Of a stretch of DNA of 64,000 nucleotides, positions 51,831 through 60,874 are shown in pieces. The stretch's first letter is position 1, and every line of letters begins with the position of its first letter. The stretch comes from Hyphomicrobiales bacterium (lineage in GTDB: Bacteria > Pseudomonadota > Alphaproteobacteria > Rhizobiales > Rhizobiaceae). The position numbers and the translations under genes are program-made. The DNA lies in contig UBMP01000009.1 of the NCBI GenBank assembly GCA_900466575.1, positions 248,001-312,000 of the forward strand, given 5' to 3'. The notes beneath the pieces were generated by a model that was not told where the DNA came from, searched no databases, and worked only from the letters and a program-made list of their open reading frames with translations.

Positions 51831-54075
51831 GACAGTCACCATGCCCATGCGCTTTGGCTCGAATTCGGGCCAGTCCGTCACCCGCCGCGATGGCATCGCC
51901 AAGGTGACCGGCCGCGCAACCTATGCGGCCGACAACCATCCGGACGGCATGCTCTATGCGGTCTATGTTCCGGCGACGATCGCACGCGGCCGCGTGACCC
52001 ATCTCGATACCGCTGCGGCCGAGGCTCATCCGGGCGTTGTCGAGGTTTTCACGCCGAAGAACCGGCCGCCTGTCGTCGGTGATCCCGACAAGAAGCCGTT
52101 CATGTTCGCGATCCCGATCGAGGTTCTGCAGGATGATACGGTGCGCTACGCCATGCAGCCGATCGCGCTGGTCGTTGGCGAGACGCTGGAGGCGGCAACG
52201 GAAGGCGCGCGGCTGCTCAACCCTCAATATGAGATCGAGCCGGCCCGAACCGGTTTTGACGCAGAACCCGCCAGACGCGCCGCGAGCGGCCCCTTCGGCC
52301 GTCCTGCGGAGGTCGTGCACGGCGATACGGAGGCGGGACTTTCCAGGGCGAAGCAGACGCTGGACGTGACCTATGACACGCCCGCGCAGTATCACAACGC
52401 CATGGAGCCGCATGCGATCGTGGCGAAGTGGGACGGCGACAGGCTTGAGATCGATACGCCCAACCAGGCCATCGTTCTCTCGCGCGGTTTCTATGCCTAT
52501 TACTTCGGAATCCCGGCCGAGAACATCCTGATCCGCAGCCCCTATCTCGGCGGCGGCTTCGGCTCGAAGGCGGTGCCTTACAGTCCGCTGGTTCTGGCGA
52601 TTGCTGCAGCCCGCAAGCTCGACCGTCCCGTCAAGCTGGCGATGACCCGCGCACAGATGTTCGGCCCCGTCGGCCATCGCGGCGCCACCCGCCAGCGTTT
52701 GCGCATCGGCATTGACGGTGATGCGCAGATGACGGCGCTCGATCACGTCTCGACGGCGATTGTCGACAGTTTCGACAGCAGCTTCCCCGAGCCCGCAGCC
52801 AATGCGTCGCAGGGCCTCTATAACGCGTCCTCGCTGCATTCCCTCATGATGATCGTCCACAACGACATCGGGGTCCCGGGCGCCATGCGCGCGCCGGGCG
52901 AGGCCTCGGGCTCGGCGGCTCTGGAATGCGCCATCGACGAGATGGCGGAAAAGGCCGGGATCGATCCGCTCGAGTTCCGCCTCAAGAACTATGCCGATGT
53001 CGAGCCGGGGACGGGCAAGCCCTATTCCTCAAAGGCGCTGCGCGAATGTTATGCCGAAGGTGCCAAGCGTTTCGGCTGGGCCGGGCGGCCGATCGCACCC
53101 CGCCAGATGGTGGATGACAAGGGTTTCCTCACAGGCTGGGGCATGGGCACGGCACTCTTCGGCGCGCCGATGTTTGCAGCCCAAGCCCGCGCTATCTTGC
53201 GGCCGGACGGGACTGGTCTCGTTGAGACCGCGGCGGCCGACATGGGGCAGGGAGCCTGGACGGCACTTGCCCAGATCGCCGCCGACAGCCTCGGCCTGCC
53301 GCTCGACAAGGTGGAGTTCCGCTCCGGGTCTTCCGACCTGCCCGATGGTGGTGTTGCCGGCGGCTCGGGCCACACGGCAACGGCCGGCGGTGCGCTGCAT
53401 GCGGCGGGCACGGATGCGATCCGAAGGCTCGGCGAGATTGCCGCCGCAGATCCGCAATCACCGCTCTTCGGCACCGGCAACCAGGGCTTCGTCGCCCGTG
53501 ACGGCCGCCTCTATGCGGCGCGCGATGAAAGCAGAAGCGAAGCCTATGCGGATATCATTGCCCGCGCTGGCGGTCAGGAAATCGAAGGCAAGGGCAGTGC
53601 TGCGCGTCCGCCGGAAGATGCAGAGCGTCATGCGATGTATTCGCATGGGGCGGTGTTTGCGGAGGTGAAGATCGACCCGGTCCTCTTCCAGATGCGGGTA
53701 ACGCGCCTCGTCGGGGCTTTCGCCGCCGGGCGGATCATCAACCCGAAGCTGGCTGAAAGCCAGCTCATGGGCGGGATGATCTGGGGCATTTCCTTCGCCC
53801 TTCATGAGGAGGCCCGCTTCGACAAGCGCACCGGCCGCATCATGAACACCGACCTTGCCGGCTATCACATCCCGGTCAATGCCGATGTGCAGCGGCTGGA
53901 GGTGATCACGGTTCACGAGGATGATCCTTACGTGAACCCGCTGGGCATCAAGGGCGTCGGCGAGATCGGCGTTACCGGTACGGTCGGTGCCATCGCAAAC
54001 GCCATCTGGCATGCGACGGGCCGCCGCGTCCGGCGTTTCCCGATCCGCATCGAGGATCTGCTGCTTCAACAGTAA
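51823..54075 (+). CDS. Aldehyde oxidase/dehydrogenase molybdenum-binding subunit (PaoC type)
   Basis: The ATG at 51823 (MSETVTMP) has GAGGAGG 8 nt upstream. An ATG six codons earlier is rejected. The 750-residue subunit shows the cofactor-binding GGGFGSK segment (about 246-252), GAMRAPGEASG, and the catalytic Glu near the end in KGVGEIGVTG. It oxidises aldehydes or aromatic heterocycles using molybdopterin cytosine dinucleotide. No XdhC/PaoD maturation gene is adjacent, so the insertion chaperone must be encoded elsewhere. Confidence 0.92.
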   Translation: MSETVTMPMRFGSNSGQSVTRRDGIAKVTGRATYAADNHPDGMLYAVYVPATIARGRVTHLDTAAAEAHPGVVEVFTPKNRPPVVGDPDKKPFMFAIPIEVLQDDTVRYAMQPIALVVGETLEAATEGARLLNPQYEIEPARTGFDAEPARRAASGPFGRPAEVVHGDTEAGLSRAKQTLDVTYDTPAQYHNAMEPHAIVAKWDGDRLEIDTPNQAIVLSRGFYAYYFGIPAENILIRSPYLGGGFGSKAVPYSPLVLAIAAARKLDRPVKLAMTRAQMFGPVGHRGATRQRLRIGIDGDAQMTALDHVSTAIVDSFDSSFPEPAANASQGLYNASSLHSLMMIVHNDIGVPGAMRAPGEASGSAALECAIDEMAEKAGIDPLEFRLKNYADVEPGTGKPYSSKALRECYAEGAKRFGWAGRPIAPRQMVDDKGFLTGWGMGTALFGAPMFAAQARAILRPDGTGLVETAAADMGQGAWTALAQIAADSLGLPLDKVEFRSGSSDLPDGGVAGGSGHTATAGGALHAAGTDAIRRLGEIAAADPQSPLFGTGNQGFVARDGRLYAARDESRSEAYADIIARAGGQEIEGKGSAARPPEDAERHAMYSHGAVFAEVKIDPVLFQMRVTRLVGAFAAGRIINPKLAESQLMGGMIWGISFALHEEARFDKRTGRIMNTDLAGYHIPVNADVQRLEVITVHEDDPYVNPLGIKGVGEIGVTGTVGAIANAIWHATGRRVRRFPIRIEDLLLQQ

Positions 54076-54083
54076 GAAGCAGC

Positions 54084-54599
54084 TTACGCTTTCGCCGTCA
54101 GGTTCGCCTGACGGCGGGCGACAAATTTCAGGGTTACCTTTTCCAGATTTTCATCCAGCCAGCGCGCCATGTCGAGTTCTTCGTGCAGGCTCTTGCGCAG
54201 CACCTCCACGGCGGACGAATAGCCGCCACGGGCCGCGACCGTGATCAGCGACTGATAGGCGGCAATTTCGTAGTTCTCGAAGGCGAAGTTGGCGAAGCTG
54301 TTTTTCAGGATTTCGTCGCCGGCGATCGCATGTCCCATCGCCGCAAGGCTTCCCGTGATGGAGAGTGCGGCATCCTTGAGCGTAGAATTGCCTTCGCCGA
54401 GCCCTTCGAGAATGGTGGCAAGGCGTTCGAGCTGACCCTCCGTTTCGCGAATGTGGATTTCGAGACGCTGAGCCACCTCGGGGTAATTCTCGATCCGCGA
54501 ATGCTGTGCTTTCATGATCGACAGCGCCTGGTTTTCCATCGCATGGGCGTTCTTGAGCCCTGTCACGAAGATGTCGCGGATTTCCGAGTTCTGGGACAT
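54084..54599 (-). CDS. DUF892 ferritin-like protein (YciE/YciF family)
   Basis: AAGGAAGG lies 9 nt before the ATG at 54599 (MSQNSEIRDIF), so this start is chosen over one three codons upstream. The 171-residue all-helical protein has the DUF892 pattern: ALSIMKAQHSRIENYPEVAQRLEIHIRET with Glu/His metal-site candidates, FENYEIAAYQSLITVA, and LHEELDMARWL. Family members are stress-induced ferritin-like dimers of unclear function. It converges on the aldehyde oxidase operon with an 8-base gap. Confidence 0.9.
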   Translation of the reverse strand: MSQNSEIRDIFVTGLKNAHAMENQALSIMKAQHSRIENYPEVAQRLEIHIRETEGQLERLATILEGLGEGNSTLKDAALSITGSLAAMGHAIAGDEILKNSFANFAFENYEIAAYQSLITVAARGGYSSAVEVLRKSLHEELDMARWLDENLEKVTLKFVARRQANLTAKA

Positions 54600-54678
54600 C
54601 GATGTCATCCTTCCTTTTACATTCGGCGCATCTAACCCGGCATGCGGGGCTCTGTTCCGACAGGAAGGATAAAGGGGT

Positions 54679-54712
54679 GCCCCACTCCCCGGCAAAGGAT
54701 GAGGAGTGGGGC
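54679..54712 (-). terminator. Terminator hairpin after the RND efflux operon
   Basis: GCCCCACTCC and GGAGTGGGGC pair perfectly over 10 bp with a 14-nt loop. On the minus strand ACCCCTTTATCC follows. It lies about 40 bases downstream of the RND pump stop. Confidence 0.55.
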
Positions 54713-54750
54713 GGGCCGACCGGCTTTGGGGGGCTCCGGTCGGTTTCTCG

Positions 54751-57700
54751 TTATGGCGCGTCGGCAGGAGTTGCCGGCGGCGCCGAATGATGTCCCGGAA
54801 CGGTATCCAGATCGGGCCGCTTCGTCCGGAAGAGCCGAAGCACGAAGACGAAGAAGGCCGGTACGAAGATGACGGCGAGCAATGTCGCCGAGATCATGCC
54901 ACCGAGAACCGTGATCCCGATGGCGTTCTGGCTGGCCGCGCTGGCTCCGGTGGCGACGGCGAGCGGCACCACGCCAAGCGTGAAGGCGAGCGATGTCATG
55001 ACGATCGGGCGGAATCGCAGGCGCGCCGCTTCTACCGCCGAATCAAGAAGGGTCATGCCTTCGGCATAATGATCCTTGGCGAATTCGATGATCAGGATGG
55101 CGTTCTTCGCCGAGAGACCGATGATCGCGATGAGACCGACCTTGAAGTAGATGTCGTTCGGCATGTGCAAGCCGGTGACGGCAAGCACGGATCCGATGAG
55201 GCCGAGCGGCACGACGAGCATCACCGAGAGCGGGATCGACCAGCTTTCGTAAAGCCCTGCCAGCAGCAGGAAGACGAAGAGAAGGCTGATGCCGAAGAGG
55301 AACGGCGCCTGCGATCCCGACTTGATTTCTTCCAGTGTCTGGCCGGTCCATTCATAGCCGATGCCGCTCGGCAGCGTCGCGGCAAGCGCCTGCATTTCGG
55401 CAATCGCATCGCCGGAAGACACGCCCGGAGCCGGTTCGCCCGAAATGCGGACGGTCGGGTAACCGTTATAGCCGACGATCTGTGGCGAACCCTTCTGCCA
55501 CTGCGCAATGGCGAAGGAGGACAGCGGGACCATGCCGCCGCTGGCGTTGCGCACATTCAGTTTCAGGAGATCCTCGACCTGCAGACGGTTGTTGTCGCGG
55601 GCCTGCACGATGACGCGCTGCATGCGCCCTGCATTCGGAAAGTCGTTGATATAGGACGAACCGAGATTGGCCGTGATCGTGTTGTTGATGTCGGCGAAGC
55701 TCACGCCGAAGGTGTTGGCCTTTTCGCGGTCGATGACCAGAAGCACCTGGGCGGCGTCCGGCAGCCCCTCGATGCGCATGTTCTTCAGGAGCTTGCTTGC
55801 GCCCGCCTTCTGCATGAGATCCGCCGAGGCGGCGGAAAGCGCAGCCTGGCCAAGGCCATTGCGATCCTGCAGGCGGAAGGAGAAGCCGCCCGTGGCGCCA
55901 AAGCCCGGAATAGGCGGCAGCGACAACGCGAAGCTGGTGGCGTCCTTGAGACCAAAGAGTTTCATGTTGACCCGGTTGGCGATGTCCTGCGCCGCATTGT
56001 TTGCGCCGCGCTCGCTCCAGTCCTTCAGCGTCACGAACATCAGCGCCGCGTTCGGACCCGTTCCCGAGAAGCTGAAGCCCTGGATGGCGATAACGTCCCT
56101 CACGGCCGCCTCCGCCTTCAGCATCTTTTCAATCTGCTCGACGGTCGCCTTCGTGCGGTTGGCGCTCGCTTCCGGGGGGCCTTCGATATTGACGAGAAGA
56201 TTACCCTGGTCTTCAGCGGGCACGAAGCCTGAGGGCAGCTGGACGTAAAGATAGCCAAGGCCGGCCACCAGCGCGAGATAGATGACCATCATTCGCCCGG
56301 CGCGACGTGTGAAGCCGCTCGTCGTCCTGACATAGCCTCTGGTCAGTCTGCTGAAACCGCGATTGAACCAGCCGGCCAGCCCCTTCTTCTCGTGATGCCC
56401 CTTGGCGATGGGCTTGAGGAATGTCGCGCAGAGGGCGGGCGTTAGCGACAGCGCCAGGAACGCCGAGAACAGGATCGAGACAACCATGGTCAGCGAGAAC
56501 TGGCGATAGATGATGCCGGTCGAACCGGGGAAGAAGGCCATGGGCACGAAGACGCAGGTGAGAACCAGCGTGATGCCGAGAATGGCACCCGTGATCTGCG
56601 ACATGGCCTTGCGCGTCGCCTGCTTCGGGGGGAGCCCTTCCTCCGCCATGATGCGTTCGACGTTCTCGACCACGACGATGGCATCGTCGACGAGGATGCC
56701 AATGGCCAGAACCATGGCGAACATGGTCAGCACGTTGATCGAGAAACCGGTCGCGTACATGATCGACAGGGTTCCGAGCAGGGCCACCGGCACCACGATC
56801 GTGGGGATCAGCGTGTACCGGAAGTTCTGCAGGAAGATCAGCATCACCACGAAGACGAGTGCGACGGCTTCGATCAGCGTGTGGAGCACCTTCTCGATGG
56901 AGGCCTTCACGAAGGGGCTGGTGTCATAGGGAATGGAATAGGCGACGCCCTTGGGGAAGAATTTCGACAAGTCTTCCATCTTCGCCTTGACGGCGGAAGA
57001 GGTCGCAACCGCGTTACCCGTGGTGGAGAGCTGGATGCCGACGGCCGCACTCGGCTGGCCGTTGACGCGGCTCGAGAAATTGTAGGATTCGGCACCGAGT
57101 TCGATGCGCGCGACGTCCTTCAGCCGCACCGTGCTGCCGTCGGAATTCGCGCGCAGGATGATGTCGCCGAAGGCGGCAGGGTCGGTCAGCTGGCCCTGGA
57201 CGATGACCGACGCCGTCAGGTCCTGGGTCACCGGGTTCGGGGCTGCGCCGATCTGCCCGGCGGCGACCTGCGCGTTCTGCGCCCTGATGGCGTTGCTGAT
57301 ATCCGTGGCTGTCAGATTGAGGCCGACCATCTTGTCCGGATTGATCCAGACGCGCAGCGCCCGCTGTGCGGCGAAGAGCTGTGCGCGGCCGACGCCCGGA
57401 ATACGCCGGATTTCGCCGAGAACGTTACGGTTCAGGTAGTCGCCCAGCGCCACGTCGTCCATGCTGCCGTCCGCCGAGGAAAGCGTCACGACCATCAGGA
57501 AGCCGGACGAGGCCTCCTCAACAGTGATGCCTTGCGAAACCACGGCTGCCGGCAACCGTGGTTCGACGCGGCGGATTGCGTTCTGCACATCCACGGAGGC
57601 CTGGTTGATGTTCGTCCCGGCCTGAAAGGTCGTGTTGATGGAGATCATGCCTGCCGTGTCCGACGTGGACTCGAAATACATGATCCCCTGGACACCATTC

Positions 57701-57906
57701 AGCTCATCTTCGATGAGCCGCGTCACGCCCTGATAGATTTCCTGCGGCGAAGCCCCGGGATAGGATGTGGAGATCGACAACTGCGGCGGCGCGACTGCCG
57801 GATACTGCGCGATCGGCAGGTAGGGCAGGGCGATCAGGCCGGCGATCGAGATGAAAAGTGCGAAGACCCAGGCTAGAACCGGCCTGTTGATGAATATCTG
57901 TGCCAT
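54751..57906 (-). CDS. RND multidrug efflux pump, inner-membrane transporter (HAE1, AcrB/MexB family)
   Basis: The start at 57904-57906 (MAQIFINRPVLAWVFALFISIAG) is the canonical HAE1 N-terminus. The longer frame reads through the adaptor gene. The 1051-residue protein has 12 membrane spans and two periplasmic porter domains. The proton-relay Asp pair is in GILVDDAIVVVENVERIM (TM4). It exports amphiphilic drugs with the adaptor encoded 10 bases upstream. No outer-membrane channel gene is present, so a shared TolC is required. Confidence 0.94.
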   Translation of the reverse strand: MAQIFINRPVLAWVFALFISIAGLIALPYLPIAQYPAVAPPQLSISTSYPGASPQEIYQGVTRLIEDELNGVQGIMYFESTSDTAGMISINTTFQAGTNINQASVDVQNAIRRVEPRLPAAVVSQGITVEEASSGFLMVVTLSSADGSMDDVALGDYLNRNVLGEIRRIPGVGRAQLFAAQRALRVWINPDKMVGLNLTATDISNAIRAQNAQVAAGQIGAAPNPVTQDLTASVIVQGQLTDPAAFGDIILRANSDGSTVRLKDVARIELGAESYNFSSRVNGQPSAAVGIQLSTTGNAVATSSAVKAKMEDLSKFFPKGVAYSIPYDTSPFVKASIEKVLHTLIEAVALVFVVMLIFLQNFRYTLIPTIVVPVALLGTLSIMYATGFSINVLTMFAMVLAIGILVDDAIVVVENVERIMAEEGLPPKQATRKAMSQITGAILGITLVLTCVFVPMAFFPGSTGIIYRQFSLTMVVSILFSAFLALSLTPALCATFLKPIAKGHHEKKGLAGWFNRGFSRLTRGYVRTTSGFTRRAGRMMVIYLALVAGLGYLYVQLPSGFVPAEDQGNLLVNIEGPPEASANRTKATVEQIEKMLKAEAAVRDVIAIQGFSFSGTGPNAALMFVTLKDWSERGANNAAQDIANRVNMKLFGLKDATSFALSLPPIPGFGATGGFSFRLQDRNGLGQAALSAASADLMQKAGASKLLKNMRIEGLPDAAQVLLVIDREKANTFGVSFADINNTITANLGSSYINDFPNAGRMQRVIVQARDNNRLQVEDLLKLNVRNASGGMVPLSSFAIAQWQKGSPQIVGYNGYPTVRISGEPAPGVSSGDAIAEMQALAATLPSGIGYEWTGQTLEEIKSGSQAPFLFGISLLFVFLLLAGLYESWSIPLSVMLVVPLGLIGSVLAVTGLHMPNDIYFKVGLIAIIGLSAKNAILIIEFAKDHYAEGMTLLDSAVEAARLRFRPIVMTSLAFTLGVVPLAVATGASAASQNAIGITVLGGMISATLLAVIFVPAFFVFVLRLFRTKRPDLDTVPGHHSAPPATPADAP

Positions 57907-57916
57907 GATCCCGCCC

Positions 57917-59149
57917 TTACTTCGCCTGGGTCGCGGTCGACGTGTCCGCAGGCTTGTCGGCCGACTTTTCGGGCGGCTTTCCGCCATCGGTCTGCGATGA
58001 TGTCTCGGGGCTCCAGGGCTGCGGAACAACCTTTGTATCGGGGCGCACCTTCTGCACGCCGTCCACGACGAGCTTCTCGCCCTCCTTCAGACCCGATTCG
58101 ACGACCCAGTCCTGATCCAGCGACTGGCCGAGCTTAACGTCGCGCAGCCGGGCAGTACCGTCGGCATCCACCACATAGACCTGGGGTCGGCCGTCCTGTG
58201 TTCTGAGAACCGCGCGCTGGGGCACGGTGATCGCGCCCTGCTGCACGGCCTGTTCGATGCGGATGCGGACATACATGCCGGGAAGAAGATCGGTGCGAGG
58301 ATTGGGGAATTCAGCACGCAGGGTTACCTGACCGGTCGTCGGATCGACGCTGGCGCTGGAGAACAGAAGCTTGCCCTTTTCAGGATATGTGTCGCCGCCG
58401 TCGAAGACCAGCGTGACGCTTGCTTCTCCGGGCTTGGGGCTTTCCAGCTTGCCTTGGCTGACAGCGCGGCGAAGCGCGATGAGATCCTGCGCGGACTGCG
58501 TGAAGTCGACATAGACGGGATCGATCTGCTGGATCAGCGCGAGATTTGCGGTCCCGTCTGCAGTGACAAGGCCGCCTTCGGTGACGAGCGCAGCGCCGAT
58601 GATGCCGGTGATCGGGGCGCGAACTTCCGTGTAGTCGAGATTGATCTTCGCCTCGTCGAGCGCTGCCTGTGCCAGGGCAACATCAGCCTCCGACTGCGCC
58701 AGCGCTACCGACGCGTTGTCGAAATCGATGCCGCTCGCCACGTTGCGCTCACGCAATGTCTTCTGCCGCTCGAACTGGACCTTGGCATTGTCCTGAGTTG
58801 CCTGCGCACGACGAAGCGAAGCTTCGGCGCTCTCGACGCGCACGCGGAACAGGCGCGGATCGATCCGGTAGAGCACGTCGCCCTGCTTGACCAGGGTTCC
58901 CTGCTGGAACACACGCTCCTGCAGGATGCCGGAGACGCGGGCGCGGACTTCCGACGTCCGGGTCGCGGCCACGCGGCCCGGAAGCTCGCTGATGACCGGG
59001 ACAGCATGCGCCTTCAGGTCCAGCACGCCTACGGCTGGCGGCGGCATCTGCATCGCGCCCTGAGCGAATGCGCCTGAGGCCGATATCGCAACGATGGAAG
59101 CGGCAAAAATACACGCCTTCAGGCGCCGGAGGTGCTGAGCGTGATGCAT
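57917..59149 (-). CDS. RND efflux periplasmic adaptor (membrane-fusion protein, AcrA/MexA family)
   Basis: The ATG at 59147-59149 (MHHAQHLRRLK) is preferred for the signal peptide that follows (IFAASIVAISASGAFAQ) and GGGGAA upstream. The 410-residue protein has the AcrA architecture: biotinyl-lipoyl half-motif (ELPGRVAATRTSEVRARVSG), helical hairpin (about 100-170), second lipoyl half (YTEVRAPITGIIG), and a beta-barrel end. It has an unusually hydrophilic Lys/Thr-rich tail. It lies between its TetR regulator and the pump. Confidence 0.93.
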   Translation of the reverse strand: MHHAQHLRRLKACIFAASIVAISASGAFAQGAMQMPPPAVGVLDLKAHAVPVISELPGRVAATRTSEVRARVSGILQERVFQQGTLVKQGDVLYRIDPRLFRVRVESAEASLRRAQATQDNAKVQFERQKTLRERNVASGIDFDNASVALAQSEADVALAQAALDEAKINLDYTEVRAPITGIIGAALVTEGGLVTADGTANLALIQQIDPVYVDFTQSAQDLIALRRAVSQGKLESPKPGEASVTLVFDGGDTYPEKGKLLFSSASVDPTTGQVTLRAEFPNPRTDLLPGMYVRIRIEQAVQQGAITVPQRAVLRTQDGRPQVYVVDADGTARLRDVKLGQSLDQDWVVESGLKEGEKLVVDGVQKVRPDTKVVPQPWSPETSSQTDGGKPPEKSADKPADTSTATQAK

Positions 59150-59193
59150 GACGATGTTCCCCAATGTGCGGATCGACCCTGTCGGCATTGATA

Positions 59194-59748
59194 CTATGTC
59201 TCTGGATAGGTGGCGTACAGCGTCCGGATACTGTCCAAGATCCGGGCTTGCTCCTCCGGTTCCCACTGGTGAAAACCGAAGAACATGTTGCATTGGAAGC
59301 CTGCCAACGCGAGATAGGCGAGAAGAGCCGCCTGTGGCTTGGGACCTGCGGCCATGGCCTCAAGATCCGTTGTCGTCCATTCGCGCATTTGCCGGTGAAG
59401 TGCCTCTTCGCGTGACACCGATGCGCCGATGGCCAGGGCAACCGCGCGGTCGACATCGTCGATTTCGCGCTCAGCAGCCTTGAGCCGGCCAAAGAGCTCC
59501 GGATGCGGCGTGTCTTTGGATTGCAGGATCGCCTGCTCCTGCCGCTCCTGTTCAGCGCTCAGCCGGCGATCGATCAGCGCGCACAGCAGCGCGCCCTTGG
59601 ACTTGTGGTCGTAAACCACCGTCGACTTGCTGACGCCCGCCTCCTGCGCCACCGCGTCGATCGAAAGTCCGGCGGCGCCGAGCTTGATCACCACGCGTTC
59701 GGCGGCGTCCAGGATGTCGTCCTTCATGATCTTGCGGATACGGCCCAC
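59194..59748 (-). CDS. TetR-family repressor of the RND efflux operon
   Basis: A GTG at 59748 with GGAGAGC upstream gives 184 residues. A later in-frame ATG (MKDDIL) is possible. The HTH is LSIDAVAQEAGVSKSTVVYDHKSKGALLCALI, with Tyr-Asp-His-Lys in place of the usual YYHF. It is the first gene of the TetR-adaptor-pump unit, and two palindromes stand upstream (59777-59790, 59813-59822). Drug-released autorepression is the expected mode. Confidence 0.9.
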   Translation of the reverse strand: MGRIRKIMKDDILDAAERVVIKLGAAGLSIDAVAQEAGVSKSTVVYDHKSKGALLCALIDRRLSAEQERQEQAILQSKDTPHPELFGRLKAAEREIDDVDRAVALAIGASVSREEALHRQMREWTTTDLEAMAAGPKPQAALLAYLALAGFQCNMFFGFHQWEPEEQARILDSIRTLYATYPET

Positions 59749-59776
59749 AACGCTCTCCAGATTGTGCCAGCGTATT

Positions 59777-59822
59777 TACGAACGTTCGTATTTTCGCGCA
59801 AGTATAAAAAAACGAACGTTCG
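59777..59822. promoter_or_regulatory. Two CGAACGTTCG palindromes upstream of the efflux regulator
   Basis: TACGAACGTTCGTA (59777-59790, 14-bp perfect) and CGAACGTTCG (59813-59822) share the same core with centres 34 bases apart. They lie 29 and 65 bases before the TetR GTG, flanking an AT-rich promoter-like tract (TATAAAAA). They form a clear double operator for the TetR protein. Confidence 0.75.
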
Positions 59823-59949
59823 AGAAAAAATTGTCGATCGCCAAGATGGCTCACCCGACCCGCAACAGGGCATGATCCTTTGCGTGGCCCCCTTGAACAT
59901 CGCCGTCTGCAATGCGATGACAGCGAGCGCTGCCTTGAAGGGTAAAATC

Positions 59950-60843
59950 ATGCTCACCGATCTGATCGACTATGGGCCGGGGATGCGGACTGTTTCGCTC
60001 CTGCGCTCGCGCGTCACCCTGCATACGATGCCGACCAGCGCCGGCTATGAAATCCGCGAGAATACAATCTATTCCTGGGACGGCCGCCTGCGCGGCAACA
60101 CGCCCTTCACGGTGCTGCAGCACACGATTTCGGGGCGCGGATCGCTGCGTTATGAAAACCGAAACATGAAAATTCATGCTGGCGAGACGCTGCTCGTGAT
60201 CATTCCACACAATCATCGCTACTGGCTCGAGCAGGGTGACCGCTGGGAATATTTCTGGATCTCGATGAACGGGATCGACGCGCTTCGAATCCACGAAATG
60301 GTGCTGAATGCGCAGGGGCCGGTTCTCAAGCTCAAGCCGCAGACCATCGACCGACTGGCGGACTGCACGCTGCGGCTGATGAAGGGGGAGGGCGAGGCCC
60401 CGGGCTTTGCGTCCGCCATCGCTTACGAAGCGGCCATGCATCTCTATGACGATGTGTTCGGTCCCTCCGATCGTATCCTGCGTGAACAGAACGCCATCAC
60501 GCGGACACTTCAATACATTGCGGAGAACCTCAGCGGCGATCTCAATGTCGAGCGCTTGGCCGAAGTAGCGGGCCTGAGCCGCGCGCATTTCTCCCGCAGC
60601 TTCGCCACCATGGCAGGACTGCCGCCGGCTGAATACGTGCAGGAGCAGCGCATGCGTCGCGCCGCGCGCCTGCTGATCGCCAATCGCGACATGAGCGTGA
60701 AGGAGATCGCTGCGCGCTGCGGCATGTCGGAGAACAATTATTTCTCCAAGGTCTTCCGCAAGGCCTACGGCGTGAGCCCGACCGAGTTCCGCACGTCGGG
60801 CATGTATGCCTCCGTCGGGGGTCAGGACAGTTCCAGCCGTTGA
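59950..60843 (+). CDS. AraC-family transcriptional regulator upstream of the hydrogenase genes
   Basis: The ATG at 59950 (MLTDLIDYG) with GAAGGG upstream gives 297 residues. Earlier in-frame starts overlap the TetR gene. An AraC-binding cupin (about 25-125, with HAGETLLVIIPHNHRYWLEQGD) precedes two HTHs (LNVERLAEVAGLSRAHFSRSFATMAGL and MSVKEIAARCGMSENNYFSKVFRKAYGVSP). It is followed after 31 bases by hupU on the same strand. The operator pair at 59777-59822 also lies in its upstream region. An AraC gene is not a usual hup component, so its target is open. Confidence 0.87.
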   Translation: MLTDLIDYGPGMRTVSLLRSRVTLHTMPTSAGYEIRENTIYSWDGRLRGNTPFTVLQHTISGRGSLRYENRNMKIHAGETLLVIIPHNHRYWLEQGDRWEYFWISMNGIDALRIHEMVLNAQGPVLKLKPQTIDRLADCTLRLMKGEGEAPGFASAIAYEAAMHLYDDVFGPSDRILREQNAITRTLQYIAENLSGDLNVERLAEVAGLSRAHFSRSFATMAGLPPAEYVQEQRMRRAARLLIANRDMSVKEIAARCGMSENNYFSKVFRKAYGVSPTEFRTSGMYASVGGQDSSSR

Positions 60844-60874
60844 CGCCGTTCCGGACCGGTGCGACAAAGACGGC

